Source: Lentzea aerocolonigenes
Lineage (GTDB): Bacteria; Actinomycetota; Actinomycetes; Mycobacteriales; Pseudonocardiaceae
Assembly (NCBI RefSeq): GCF_000974445.1
Contig: NZ_BBOJ01000004.1
Location: 310,001 to 374,000 of the forward strand
Length of the DNA stretch: 64,000 nt
Direction: 5' to 3'
Shown here: piece by piece, positions 55,160-64,000 of the stretch
How the letters are laid out: each line of letters opens with the position of its first letter
How positions within the stretch are numbered: the stretch's first letter is position 1
The notes under the pieces: generated by a model
Databases searched by the model: none
What the model was told of the DNA's origin: nothing
What the model saw: only the letters and a program-made list of their open reading frames with translations
Translations under genes and position numbers: made by a program

Positions 55160-57727
55160 GTGGACCTCAGATACGAGGCGTTCTGCTTCGCAGATCGACG
55201 GTTCTACGATCTGCAGAGCAGCACCGAAAGCGACCTCCCGGGGGACGACTATTCGCGTGAGCTGCCGCCTCTGCCCGCCGGTTGGGTGCAGGCCGAGCGC
55301 AACGTCTGGCGGCACCTGCACCCCCGGGGAGTGCAACTGCCCAAGCAGGGCTGGAAGGTGCACGTCTCGGCGGGTCTGGACAACGCCGGAAAGGTCCTCA
55401 AGGCGACGTACGACTACTGCACCGAACGGCGCATCCCGTTCAAATACCTGCGGACCGTCTCGATCGTGCTCGCCCGCAACTCCAAGTACGCGCCCCGTGA
55501 GGGCAGCGGCAAGCTGATCACGATCTACCCGCGGAGCACCGAGCAGCTGCAGAGCATCGTCACCGAGCTCGCGGCGCTCCTCGACGGCGAGCACGGCGCC
55601 TACATCCTCAGCGACCTGCGGTACGGCAAGGGACCGCTCTACGTGCGCTACGGCGGGTTCTCCGAGCAGTGGCTCGAGGTGGACGGGCAGCAGGTGCTCG
55701 CGATCGAGGGCCCGGACGGCGAGCTCGTCCCCGACAAGCGCAAGCCGGTCTTCAGCGTGCCGGACTGGATCGAGCTGCCCGAGTTCCTCGCGCCGCACCT
55801 GGCCGAGCGCAACGCCGGCGACCCGGCCGAGTTCCCTTACCAGATCAAGAGTTCGCTGCACTTCTCCAACGGTGGCGGCGTCTACCTGGCCACCCGCAAG
55901 AGCGACGGCGAGGAGGTCGTGCTCAAGGAGGCGCGGCCGCACGCCGGTCTCGACCGCGAGGGACGCGACGCCGTGGCACGGCTGGAGCGCGAGTACGAGA
56001 TCCTCACGCGGCTCGCCGGCGTCGAGGGCGTGCCGGAGGTGTACGACCGCTTCACCGAGTGGGAGCACCTGTTCGTGGCCATGGAGTTCGTGCCGGGGCG
56101 TTCGCTCGGGCAGTGGCTCGGCCACAACTACCCGTTGACGCACAAGGAAGTCACCGACGAGCAGCTGGCCGAGTACCGGCCGCGGGCGCTGGCGTTGATC
56201 GACCGGATCGAAGCCCTGATCACGAGGGTGCACGAGCGCGGGGTCGTGTTCGGCGACCTGCACACGCTCAACATCCTGGTCGACGACAACGACGAGGTCT
56301 CGCTCATCGACTTCGAGCTGTCGTCCACGATCGACGACGTCCACCGCCCCACGCTCGGCGCACCGGGATTCCAGGCACCGCAGGACCGCGAGGGCTTCGA
56401 GATCGACTCCTACCCGCTCGCCGCGCTCAAGCTGTGGATCTTCCTGCCGCTCAACGCGGTGCTGGAACTCTCCCCGGCGAAGCTCGGCCAGCACCTGCAC
56501 GTGATCCAGCGGCGTTTCGGACTCACCGACGAGTTCTGCCAGTCGATCGCGGACGTCCTCACGCCGCGCGTCGACCCGCCGTCCGACCCCGCGTTCACGG
56601 CCTTCGACGACCCGGAACCCGACTGGACGGTGGTGCGCAAGGAGATCGCCACGGCGATCCTGCACAGCGCGACGCCGCAACGGCAGGACCGGCTCTTCCC
56701 CGGCGACATCGAGCAGTTCGAGGTCGGGGGCGCGGGCTTCGGGTTCGGCGCGGCCGGTGTGCTGCACGCGCTCGACGTCGCGGGCGAGGGTCGTTTCCCG
56801 GAGCACGAGGACTGGCTGATCGACGCGCTGCGCCGGGATCCGCCCAAGCAGCCCGGTTTCTTCGTCGGCGCGCACGGCATCGCGCACGTGCTGGAGAACT
56901 TCGGGCACCACGACATCGCGTCCGAGATCGTCGAGAGCTACGCGGCGTTGCTCCCTTCCACCCAGGACCACGGGCTGAGCGCCGGCCTGTCCGGCATCGG
57001 TCTCAACCTGCTGCACTTCGCGGACACCCGGCACGACGACGGGTACGCGGCGCAGGCGGAAGCCCTCGCCGATCGGCTCGCGAAGCAGCTCGCCGACGTG
57101 CCCCCGCCGGGCGACAAGGCCAAGGCAGGCCTGCTGCACGGCTGGTCGGGTCCCGCGTTGTTCTTCCTGCGGATGTTCGAGCACACCGAGGAACGACGCT
57201 GGCTGCGGCTGTCCGAGCAGGCGCTCGAACGCGACCTCGCCGAGACGATGGTGGCGCTGGACGGCTCGTTGCAGGTCCGCGACGGCACCTTCCGCTCGCT
57301 GCCGTACGTCGGCATCGGCGGTGCCGGCATCGCGCTGGTGCTCACCGAGTTCGCCGCGGTCGCACCGGACCGGCCGTGCGTCGAGAAGCTTCCGGGCCTG
57401 CTCAGCGGCTGCACCGGCGAGTTCGTCATCCAGCCCGCGTTCACACTCGGCCGGGCCGGACTGATGGCCACGCTGGCCCACGCGAACAGGCACGCACCGG
57501 ACGAACGGCTCGACCGCGCCGTCGGGCAACACCTCACCGCGCTGGGGTGGCACGCCGTGCGCTACGGCGGCGGGCTCGCGTTCCCCGGCGTCCAGCTGCG
57601 ACGGCTGTCGATGGACCTCAACACCGGCGGTGCGGGCGTCCTGCTCGCCATCGCGTCCACAGTGGACGAACGTCCACCCCTTCCCTTCCTGGGAAGGACC
57701 CAGACCCCGGTCCTCCAGGACCGGTAG
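55160..57727 (+). CDS. lanKC: Class III lanthipeptide synthetase (LanKC, RamC/AmfT type)
   Basis: 855 aa trifunctional enzyme. The lyase region (about 1-220) begins MDLRYEAFCFADRRFYD. A Ser/Thr-kinase-like domain (about 230-520) has catalytic VVFGDLHTLNILV and metal-binding LIDFE. A C-terminal cyclase domain follows (LSAGLSGIGLNLL, LLHGWSGPALFFL, GIGGAGIAL). The zinc-binding Cys/His of class I, II and IV cyclases are absent, which defines class III. It phosphorylates and eliminates Ser/Thr and forms lanthionine or labionin rings on the downstream precursor. GTG start with GGAGGG upstream. Confidence 0.93.
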   Translation: MDLRYEAFCFADRRFYDLQSSTESDLPGDDYSRELPPLPAGWVQAERNVWRHLHPRGVQLPKQGWKVHVSAGLDNAGKVLKATYDYCTERRIPFKYLRTVSIVLARNSKYAPREGSGKLITIYPRSTEQLQSIVTELAALLDGEHGAYILSDLRYGKGPLYVRYGGFSEQWLEVDGQQVLAIEGPDGELVPDKRKPVFSVPDWIELPEFLAPHLAERNAGDPAEFPYQIKSSLHFSNGGGVYLATRKSDGEEVVLKEARPHAGLDREGRDAVARLEREYEILTRLAGVEGVPEVYDRFTEWEHLFVAMEFVPGRSLGQWLGHNYPLTHKEVTDEQLAEYRPRALALIDRIEALITRVHERGVVFGDLHTLNILVDDNDEVSLIDFELSSTIDDVHRPTLGAPGFQAPQDREGFEIDSYPLAALKLWIFLPLNAVLELSPAKLGQHLHVIQRRFGLTDEFCQSIADVLTPRVDPPSDPAFTAFDDPEPDWTVVRKEIATAILHSATPQRQDRLFPGDIEQFEVGGAGFGFGAAGVLHALDVAGEGRFPEHEDWLIDALRRDPPKQPGFFVGAHGIAHVLENFGHHDIASEIVESYAALLPSTQDHGLSAGLSGIGLNLLHFADTRHDDGYAAQAEALADRLAKQLADVPPPGDKAKAGLLHGWSGPALFFLRMFEHTEERRWLRLSEQALERDLAETMVALDGSLQVRDGTFRSLPYVGIGGAGIALVLTEFAAVAPDRPCVEKLPGLLSGCTGEFVIQPAFTLGRAGLMATLAHANRHAPDERLDRAVGQHLTALGWHAVRYGGGLAFPGVQLRRLSMDLNTGGAGVLLAIASTVDERPPLPFLGRTQTPVLQDR

Positions 57728-57765
57728 CAGTAACCCCGAAAGATCCCTCGAAGAAGGAGACTGTC

Positions 57766-57924
57766 ATGGGTTTCATCCTTGACATGCAGGACCTGGACAC
57801 CCCCGAGGCCCCGAGCAACGCGATGGCGTCGGGTGGCGGCGGCGGTGGCGGCTCCACGACCGCGTCCAACGCGTCGCTGCTGCTCCCGTGCTCGCACTCC
57901 ACCGTCAGCCTGCTGGCCTGCTGA
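57766..57924 (+). CDS. lanA: Class III lanthipeptide precursor (SapB/AmfS-like)
   Basis: 52 aa. The leader contains ILDMQDLDTPE, matching the hydrophobic leader-helix pattern recognised by LanKC. The core has two ring motifs: S34-x-x-S37-x4-C42 (SNASLLLPC) and S45-x-x-S48-x3-C52 (STVSLLAC), ending in Cys. A run of seven glycines (residues 23-29) joins leader and core. The two motifs match the labionin/lanthionine-forming pattern of the morphogen SapB. AAGGAG lies upstream at good spacing; the synthetase is 38 nt before and the transporters follow. Confidence 0.9.
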   Translation: MGFILDMQDLDTPEAPSNAMASGGGGGGGSTTASNASLLLPCSHSTVSLLAC

Positions 57925-58066
57925 CATCGCCTCAACTGAAACACCGCGGTGAGTGAGCGGCATAGGCGAAGTATGCCGCTCACCCGCCAACTGCAGGGCC
58001 CGGCAGCCGGCCAGCTGTCGGGCCCTCGCTCATGATGCGCCCTCACGACCTCCGGAGGAACAGCCG

Positions 58067-59689
58067 ATGGCCAAACCCGGTGACGTCCTGCTGTTCTCCG
58101 CGGTCCGGCGCGACTTCCGCCCGTGGCTCCTGCTCCTCAACGCCGCCGTGGCGACCACCGGCGGCCTGCTGATCCCCACGGCGCTCGCCAGCGCCGTGGA
58201 CATGGCGTTGAGCGGAAAGTTCGTGCTGGTCACGGTCCTGTGGCTGCTCCTGCTCGCGGCCACCGAGATCGTCGGTGACGCCATCGGCATCGTGCTCGCC
58301 GCGAGCATCACCTCCCGCGCGACCGCGTGGCTGCGCAAAAAACTCTCCCGGCACCTGCTCGCGCTCGGCCATCCGTCCCCGTTCGCCGCCGGTGACGCGG
58401 TGAGCAGGGTGACCGGCGACTGCGGCAACGCGGGCAGCGTCGTGGTCACGCTGATGTCGCTGATCATCACCGTGGTGTCCTCGGCCGGTTCGATCGTCGC
58501 CCTCGCGTTGCTGGACTGGCGGCTCGCCGCGGTGTTCGCGGTGAGCGTGCCGCTGGCGATGCTGCTGGTCCGCACGCACATGCAGCTCACCGCCGACGAC
58601 GTGCTGGCCTACCAGCAGGTCTCCGGTGAGATCTCGGCCCGCCTGCTCGACGCGGTGTCCGGCAAGCGCACGATCGCCGCGGCGGGCATCGCGGGCCGCG
58701 AGGCCGGACGGGTGCTGCACCCGCTCCCCCGGCTGGCCGCGGCGGGCGCGGGCATGTGGCGCACGCAGGCGAAGATGATGTGGCGAGCGGGTCTGCTGCT
58801 GCCGGCCGTCGAGCTGGCCGTGCTGGTCGCCGCCGGTTTCGGCATCCTCGAAGGCAGGCTGACCGCCGGTGACGTGCTCGCGGCGCTCGGCTACACCGCG
58901 CTCGGCATGGGCATCGTCGGCCAGCTGCCCCAGCTCACCGTGCTGGAACGCACCCGTGCGTCGGCGACCAGGATCGCCGAGGTCCTGGACACCCCGATCA
59001 CCGGACGTCCTGCCGTCGCGGCTCCCCGGCACGGTGCCGCGCTGGAACTGCGCGGCGTCACCGTCGAGGGCGCGCTGCACGACGTCGACCTCGTGGTTCC
59101 CGCGGGCGCCTTCTGCGCGGTCGTCGGCAGCTCCGGCGCGGGCAAGTCGACGCTGGCCGCCGTGCTCGGCGGACTGTCCGCTGTGGACTCCGGCGAGGTG
59201 CTGCGCGACGGCGAGGTCGGGTACGCGTTCGAACGTCCGGCGCTGCTGGGCACGACGATCGGCCGTTCCATCGGCTATGGAACGGATTCCGGCGCGATCG
59301 AGGTGCGGGACGCGGCCGTCGCGGCGCAGGTGCACGACGTGCTGATCCGTTTGCCGCAGGGCTACGAGACGCCGGTCGCCGAAGCACCGCTGTCCGGCGG
59401 TGAGGCGCAACGGATCGGCTTGGCGCGCGCGATCGTGCGAGATCCGGAGCTGCTCGTGCTGGACGACGCGACCGCGAGCCTGGACACCGTGACCGAGGCC
59501 AAAGTGGACGCCGCGATCACGACGGCGCTGTCCGGCAGGACGCGTGTGGTCGTGACCCACCGCCCGGCGACGGCGGCGCGGGCGGACCTGGTGGTGTGGC
59601 TGGAGAACGGCAGGGTGCGCGGCACGGGAACGCACCGGGAGCTGTGGGACGACGACGACTACCGAGCCGTGTTCACCGGGGGCGAGTGA
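58067..59689 (+). CDS. ABC half-transporter 1 of the lanthipeptide operon (AmfA/RamA type)
   Basis: 540 aa. Six-helix membrane domain (residues 15-300) followed by an ATPase domain: Walker A GSSGAGKST, signature LSGGEAQRIGLARA, Walker B LLVLDDAT. GGAGGAA upstream. In SapB-type clusters two such half-transporters form a heterodimer that exports the peptide. The stop overlaps the next gene's start (TGATG). Confidence 0.9.
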   Translation: MAKPGDVLLFSAVRRDFRPWLLLLNAAVATTGGLLIPTALASAVDMALSGKFVLVTVLWLLLLAATEIVGDAIGIVLAASITSRATAWLRKKLSRHLLALGHPSPFAAGDAVSRVTGDCGNAGSVVVTLMSLIITVVSSAGSIVALALLDWRLAAVFAVSVPLAMLLVRTHMQLTADDVLAYQQVSGEISARLLDAVSGKRTIAAAGIAGREAGRVLHPLPRLAAAGAGMWRTQAKMMWRAGLLLPAVELAVLVAAGFGILEGRLTAGDVLAALGYTALGMGIVGQLPQLTVLERTRASATRIAEVLDTPITGRPAVAAPRHGAALELRGVTVEGALHDVDLVVPAGAFCAVVGSSGAGKSTLAAVLGGLSAVDSGEVLRDGEVGYAFERPALLGTTIGRSIGYGTDSGAIEVRDAAVAAQVHDVLIRLPQGYETPVAEAPLSGGEAQRIGLARAIVRDPELLVLDDATASLDTVTEAKVDAAITTALSGRTRVVVTHRPATAARADLVVWLENGRVRGTGTHRELWDDDDYRAVFTGGE

Positions 59690-61407
59690 TGCGTTTCTAC
59701 CTCTCCACGCTGGCAGGACACCGTCGCGGTGTGCTGATCCTGCTCGGCTGGTCGATGCTCGAGGGCATCCCGGCGTTCTTCGGCGGCAGGCTCGTCGGCA
59801 CCGCCGTCGACCAGGGCTTCGCCGCGGGCAAGCCGACGAACGGTGTGCTGTGGCTGCTGGCCTTCGCCGGACTCGCCGTCGCGGGCGCCCTGGGTCAGCG
59901 GCAGGTGTTCGCCCGCCTCGGCGGCGTCGTCGAACCCATGCGCGACGCGCTGGTCACCCGGATCGTCAGCGGTGTGCTGGACGACCCGTCCCACCGCGGG
60001 ACGCCGGACGCCAGCGCGGTCGCGATGATCACCCGGCACGTCGAGGTCGTCCGCGACGCCACCGCGGGCGTGCTGATCCAGGCCCGCGCGCTGCTGGTCA
60101 CGACCGTCGCCGCGCTCGTCGGTCTGGCGACCACGGCCACCGCGCTCATCTGGCTCGTGGTGGCGCCGATCCTGCTCGCGCTGGTGTTGTTCGCCCTCAT
60201 GTTGCCCTCGCTGGCCAAGCGGCAACGCGACGCGGTGATGGCTGACGAGCGCACCGCGGAAGCCACCGGCTCGGTGCTCAGCGGGCTGCGCGACGTGGCG
60301 GCGTGCCACGCGGAGACCGAAGCGCTGCGGGACGTCGCGGACCAGGTCGACCAGCAGGCCAGGGCGACCGTCGTCGTCGCGTGGGCGAACTCGTTGCGCG
60401 CCACGGTGATCGCGATCGGCGGTTTCGCCCCGATCGTGCTGTTGGTGGCGTTCGCCCCTCCGCTCGTCGCCTCCGGCCGGCTGACCACGGGCGCGGCGCT
60501 GGCGGCGGTCGTGTACCTGACGAACAGCGTGAACCCGGCGCTGCACGGCCTGGCGCGCACCACCAGCACCGTGGTGATGCGCCTGATGGTCGCACTCAAA
60601 CGACTCCAGGAAGCCGCACCGCGTTCGACCGGCGACGCGGGTGAGGCGGTCCCGTCCAACGGTGAGTTCGTGCTGCGGGACGTCACGTTCGGCTGGAGTC
60701 CCGACGCGGAACCGGTCGTGCGCGGCCTGTCGCTGGACCTGCGGCCCGGCGACCACCTGGCCGTGGTCGGCCCGTCCGGCATCGGCAAGTCCACAATGGC
60801 CAGTCTGCTCACCGGCCTGATGCCGCCGGACTCCGGCCACGTCCTGTTCGGCGGCGCCCCCGTCGACCAGGTCGTTCCCGCGGTGAGGCACCACGCGATC
60901 GCGCTGATCCCACAGGAGACGTACCTCTTCACCGGCACCGTGCGGGAGAACCTGGCGCTGCTCGCGCCGTGCGCGACCGACGAGGATCTCACCGACGCGG
61001 TGAAAAAGGTCGGTGCCGAACCACTTCTGGACAGGCTCGGCGGCCTGGACGCGACGCTCGGCCACGCGGGCGAAGGACTTTCCGCCGGTGAGGCGCAGCT
61101 CCTGGCACTCGCGAGGGTCTACGTGACGTCCGCGAGCATCGTGATCCTCGACGAGGCGACCTCACACCTCGACCCCGCCGCGGAGGCCCGCGTCGAACGG
61201 GCTTTTGCCCGAAGGGACGGAATTCTCGTCGTCATCGCGCACCGGCTGAGCTCGGCGTTGCGCGCGAACCGGGTGCTGGTCATGGACGGCGGCAAGCCGC
61301 TGCTGGGCGCCCACGAGCACCTGCTCAAGACCTCGGCCCTGTACGGGCAGCTCATGCTGGCCTGGGATCCGACGCACCACGAGGAAACCCCGCTACCCAA
61401 ACGGTAG
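59689..61407 (+). CDS. ABC half-transporter 2 of the lanthipeptide operon (AmfB/RamB type)
   Basis: 572 aa. Six-helix membrane domain, then ATPase with Walker A GPSGIGKST, signature LSAGEAQLLALARV and Walker B IVILDEAT. The signature loop differs slightly from the first subunit, as in heterodimeric exporters with one degenerate site. No peptidase domain is present in either subunit, so leader removal needs an outside protease. The gene ends inside the hairpin at 61,388. Confidence 0.9.
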   Translation: MRFYLSTLAGHRRGVLILLGWSMLEGIPAFFGGRLVGTAVDQGFAAGKPTNGVLWLLAFAGLAVAGALGQRQVFARLGGVVEPMRDALVTRIVSGVLDDPSHRGTPDASAVAMITRHVEVVRDATAGVLIQARALLVTTVAALVGLATTATALIWLVVAPILLALVLFALMLPSLAKRQRDAVMADERTAEATGSVLSGLRDVAACHAETEALRDVADQVDQQARATVVVAWANSLRATVIAIGGFAPIVLLVAFAPPLVASGRLTTGAALAAVVYLTNSVNPALHGLARTTSTVVMRLMVALKRLQEAAPRSTGDAGEAVPSNGEFVLRDVTFGWSPDAEPVVRGLSLDLRPGDHLAVVGPSGIGKSTMASLLTGLMPPDSGHVLFGGAPVDQVVPAVRHHAIALIPQETYLFTGTVRENLALLAPCATDEDLTDAVKKVGAEPLLDRLGGLDATLGHAGEGLSAGEAQLLALARVYVTSASIVILDEATSHLDPAAEARVERAFARRDGILVVIAHRLSSALRANRVLVMDGGKPLLGAHEHLLKTSALYGQLMLAWDPTHHEETPLPKR

Positions 61408-61412
61408 CGGGG
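61388..61412 (+). terminator. Hairpin at the end of the lanthipeptide operon
   Basis: Perfect 10-bp arms CCCCGCTACC/GGTAGCGGGG with a 5-nt loop, overlapping the last codons and the stop of the second transporter gene. It is followed by the convergent DUF3145 gene, so it may act for both strands. Confidence 0.7.
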
Positions 61413-61424
61413 TCCACTCAGGAC

Positions 61425-61928
61425 TCATCCAACGCGGTGCAACCAGGTCACCGGCGCGCCGTCTCCCGCGCGGCGGAACGGTTCCAGCGCGTCGTCCCAC
61501 GCCGCGCCGAGCAGCTCGTCCACGCCGTGGGCGAAGGACTCACCACCACGGGATCTGGCTGCGAGAGCACGGAGCTGATCCTCGTTGACCACGATGTCGC
61601 CGTTGGCCGACGTGCGGGCGTGCCACAGCCCGAGAACGGGAGCGAAGCAGAAGCGCTCGCCGTCCTGACCGGGGGACGGTTCCTCGGTCACCTCGAAACG
61701 AAGCATTGGCCACGCGCGCAGCGCAGCCACGAGTTTCGCGCCGGTGCCGGCGTCTCCGGTCCATGCGCATTCAGCGCGCAACTGGCCTGGTGCCGCGGGT
61801 TGCGCTGCCCACCTGAGGTCCACTCGGTCACCGAGGGTGCCCGAGATCGCCCACTCGACGTGCGGACAGACCGCAGACGGCGACGAGTGGACGTAGACCA
61901 CGCCACTGGTGCTGCCACGGGTGCTCAC
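61425..61928 (-). CDS. DUF3145 family protein
   Basis: 167 aa. The conserved start GVVYVHSSPSAVCPHVEWAISGTLG and the C-terminal DELLGAAWDDALEPFRRAG are diagnostic. It is an actinobacterial family of unknown function, usually near fatty-acid synthesis genes; here the lanthipeptide operon lies between it and fabF. Start is an ATG (MSTRGSTSGVVYVHSS). Confidence 0.92.
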   Translation of the reverse strand: MSTRGSTSGVVYVHSSPSAVCPHVEWAISGTLGDRVDLRWAAQPAAPGQLRAECAWTGDAGTGAKLVAALRAWPMLRFEVTEEPSPGQDGERFCFAPVLGLWHARTSANGDIVVNEDQLRALAARSRGGESFAHGVDELLGAAWDDALEPFRRAGDGAPVTWLHRVG

Positions 61929-62128
61929 TGCTGACCTCCGCTACTCGACGAGGGACGTCTTCCCCTACGCCTTTGCCGAGTGAGGTGATCACCGTGAAAG
62001 CCCGCTTGCTGCATTCTGCCTCGACTTGAGGCATGTCCGCCATAAGAACCAGCTCGATCATCACCCGACCGGGGCAGATACAGGTCTTAAGTCCCGATCT
62101 CCCCGGCCGAGTGATGCGTGATCGTGAT

Positions 62129-63475
62129 CTACAGAGCGTTTACCGCGGCGACGACGTCGACCAGACCCGTGCCCTTGTCGAACGACGAGGTGTAGGGGCC
62201 GACCGGCGTGTACCCGGTGCCGTACTTGTGGGCCGTCGACTTGAGCGCGCGCTCGATGTCGGCGGGCGTCGCGGAAGGCTTGGCCCCGAACAACTGTGCG
62301 ACGATGCCGGCGATCTGCGGAGCCGCCATCGACGTGCCGCTGATCGTGTTGTACGTGCCGAGATCGAGCAGGCCGGGGCCGTTCTGCGGCTTCAGGCCGG
62401 TCGAGCAGATCGGCAGGTACAGGCGGCAGGCCGACACGATGTTCTCACCGGGCGCCGAGATGTCGGGCCACGTGGCCGAGTTCGACGCGAGGCCGCGCGA
62501 GGAGAAGTCGGACAGCGCGCCGTCCCTGGTTCCGGTGCCCTGGTCGTTGTAGGACGCCACCGAGATGACGCCGGGCGTCTGGTCCTGACCGGGCGGGTTG
62601 GACAGGTTCGTCGTGCCGTCGCCGCCGTCGTTGCCGTTCGCCCACACCACGACGACGCCCTCGGCGACGAGCTGACGCTGCAGCTTGACCGTCACCGACG
62701 CAGGGTCGAACGCACCGCCGCCAGATGGACCATAGGAGTTGTTGATGACCTTGATCGGCGGGCACGTCGCGGCGGGCACACCGGCGCCGCACGGGGCGTT
62801 GTGGTTCTCCAGCACCCAGTTCAGCGCGGCGTCCGCGCCGAGGATGAGGATCGCCGCACCCGTCGAGATCACGACGCCCTTCGCTCCCGGTGCCGAACCG
62901 CCGACCTGCGTGCCGTCGGCGAGCTGGTACGGGGTGCCGATCGCGATGCCGGTGACGTGCGTGCCGTGGCCACCCAGCGAGGTCGTGTCGGTGTCGACGA
63001 AGTTCGGGACCGGCACGATGCAGCTGGTGTCGGTGGATCCGTCGGCGGCGCACAGGCTCTTCAGGTTGCGGACGATCTTGCCGCCGGCGAACGCCGGGTG
63101 CGTCGGGTCCACCCCGGAGTCGATCACCGCGACCGAGACGCCGGCTCCGGTCAGCCCGGACGCCTGCTGGGCCTCACGGCTGCGCGTGGCGACGGTGCCG
63201 GAGGAGCCCAGGAACTTGGCGGGCTTCGCGATCTCGACGTTCGTGACGCCCGGCTCGGCGCGCGCGGACGAGATCTGTGTCGACGTGCCGCGTGCGGCTA
63301 CGACGCCGATCTTGCGGAAGCTCGTGAGCTTCTGCAGACCGGCCGCCTCCACCGCGCTCTCGGCGGAGGTGAGATCAGTGCCGTGGACGTACACCGTGGA
63401 TGCCGTCTGGGCGGCCCCGACAGGGGTAGAGGCGGCCACGAGCACTACAGCGAGCAGGGCGGCGCGTTTGAACAT
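62129..63475 (-). CDS. Secreted subtilisin-like serine protease (S8)
   Basis: 448 aa. Signal peptide MFKRAALLAVVLVAASTPVGA, an inhibitor-type propeptide (about 25-110), then catalytic Asp (VAVIDSGVD), His (GGHGTHV) and Ser (SGTSMAAP). Asn of the oxyanion hole is in VINNSYG. The start at 63,475 is the ATG that begins the signal peptide; an upstream frame adds 16 non-secretory residues. As the only secreted endoprotease near the operon, it could remove the lanthipeptide leader; unproven. Confidence 0.92.
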   Translation of the reverse strand: MFKRAALLAVVLVAASTPVGAAQTASTVYVHGTDLTSAESAVEAAGLQKLTSFRKIGVVAARGTSTQISSARAEPGVTNVEIAKPAKFLGSSGTVATRSREAQQASGLTGAGVSVAVIDSGVDPTHPAFAGGKIVRNLKSLCAADGSTDTSCIVPVPNFVDTDTTSLGGHGTHVTGIAIGTPYQLADGTQVGGSAPGAKGVVISTGAAILILGADAALNWVLENHNAPCGAGVPAATCPPIKVINNSYGPSGGGAFDPASVTVKLQRQLVAEGVVVVWANGNDGGDGTTNLSNPPGQDQTPGVISVASYNDQGTGTRDGALSDFSSRGLASNSATWPDISAPGENIVSACRLYLPICSTGLKPQNGPGLLDLGTYNTISGTSMAAPQIAGIVAQLFGAKPSATPADIERALKSTAHKYGTGYTPVGPYTSSFDKGTGLVDVVAAVNAL

Positions 63476-63618
63476 GGACCCTCCGTGAACATAGGCAGGC
63501 AATCCAACTAACGAGTGATCCACTTATCGGTGACGGGTGTCACGCAACGTCTCGACTGGGTGCGGTTGACCGACCCCGGACCGCTACCGTGTCCCCCCGT
63601 GCGGAAAGGTGTGGTCTC

Positions 63619-64000
63619 GTGCGGCTGATCCGTCTGGGCGCTGAACCCTCGGCCATTGGGGCGGACGTCCGTGCCGCCCTCACGGCGTGCGGCGCGGGTG
63701 CGGAGGTTCTCGGCGGCGTCGCGCTGACCGGCGTGCAACCACCCGACTGCCCGGTGCCGCTCGACGCGATCGTCGTGCTGCCCAAGGGTGTTCTGGTGAT
63801 CGTCGGCGTCGACCTGCCCGACCCCGCGGTGAAGCTCGAGGCCCCGCTCGGCGGCCAGTGGAAGATCGACGGCTGGCCCCTGGTCTCCCAGGACGGCGCG
63901 CCGAACCCGGCGACAGAGGCCGTGGCGGCCGCGACCGCCGTGGCGCAACGGATCCAGGCGATGCGCGCGGAACCGTTGCCGGTCAGCACGGTCGTGGCGG
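63619..64000 (+). CDS. Hypothetical protein, partial (runs off the right edge)
   Basis: 127 codons are visible from the GTG at 63,619 (VRLIRLGAEPSAIGADVRAALTACGAG). The segment PLDAIVVLPKGVLVIVGVDLPDP resembles the opening strand of NERD-type nuclease-related domains, but this is weak. It is divergent from the protease gene. The end, and so the fold, is outside the window. Confidence 0.5.
   Translation, partial: MRLIRLGAEPSAIGADVRAALTACGAGAEVLGGVALTGVQPPDCPVPLDAIVVLPKGVLVIVGVDLPDPAVKLEAPLGGQWKIDGWPLVSQDGAPNPATEAVAAATAVAQRIQAMRAEPLPVSTVVA

Noticed and set aside
55061..57553. 830-codon open frame antisense to the lanthipeptide synthetase
   Set aside because: No domain, start or ribosome-binding site; composition is that of a third-position GC shadow.

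Overview
The window is high-GC actinobacterial chromosome. Several conserved actinobacterial markers are present: FasR followed by fabD-fabH-acpP-fabF, homodimeric aceE beside a DUF3052 gene and an AhpE-type peroxiredoxin, DUF3145, and a long-form RmlA. With the class III lanthipeptide cluster and abundant LuxR/SARP-type regulators, this points to the order Pseudonocardiales (a Lentzea/Saccharothrix-like genome). That placement is inference; no 16S gene lies in the window.

Layout. 1-13,100 is chromosomal: the start of a SARP-type regulator, a convergent histidine kinase/response regulator pair, a TetR regulator with two palindromic operators beside SDR genes, lipoyl synthase, a saccharopine-dehydrogenase-like protein, a GNAT, an orphan P450 divergent from a large LuxR-ATPase, and two hypothetical genes. 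13,100-34,276 is an accessory island ending at a tRNA-Val(UAC) gene. Its left part (13.4-18.7 kb, visibly AT-richer) holds a HEPN/beta-propeller protein, a secreted seven-repeat lectin-like protein, a four-helix membrane protein and an Mrr-like nuclease that looks split by a frameshift. The middle (18.8-23.7 kb) is a compact locus: XRE regulator plus HFCD flavoprotein on one strand; opposite them, two small proteins, a 39-residue peptide gene with a near-perfect ribosome-binding site, a strong hairpin and a JmjC/cupin oxygenase; and a convergent APH-like kinase. It has the layout of a peptide-modification (RiPP-like) cluster but matches no class I can name. The right part (25.8-34.3 kb) is the mobility module: small ORFs, a VirD4/TraG-like ATPase, a replication-relaxation protein, an orphan DNA methyltransferase, an RHH protein, a resolvase-like protein lacking the usual serine, and a large serine recombinase whose frame runs into the tRNA.

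34,266-53,450 is core chromosome: tRNA-Val, ahpE, DUF3052, aceE, a DUF4279-GNAT fusion, an M14 peptidase with pnuC, a beta-propeller phytase, a winged-helix protein, rmlB/rmlA, a mechanosensitive-type channel, a secreted TAP-like peptidase and the fasR-fab cluster. 53,470-53,790 holds a terminator, a GGGGAGGC tandem repeat and a 142-bp inverted-repeat element. 55,160-61,407 is a complete class III lanthipeptide operon (synthetase, precursor, two ABC half-transporters). The window ends with DUF3145, a secreted subtilase and a partial gene.

A dispersed palindromic repeat (core ACGTTTGCGGACGTCCGCAAACGT, accompanied by ATATATCAGTT) occurs at about 1.6 kb and 39.8 kb, each time at the 3' end of genes.
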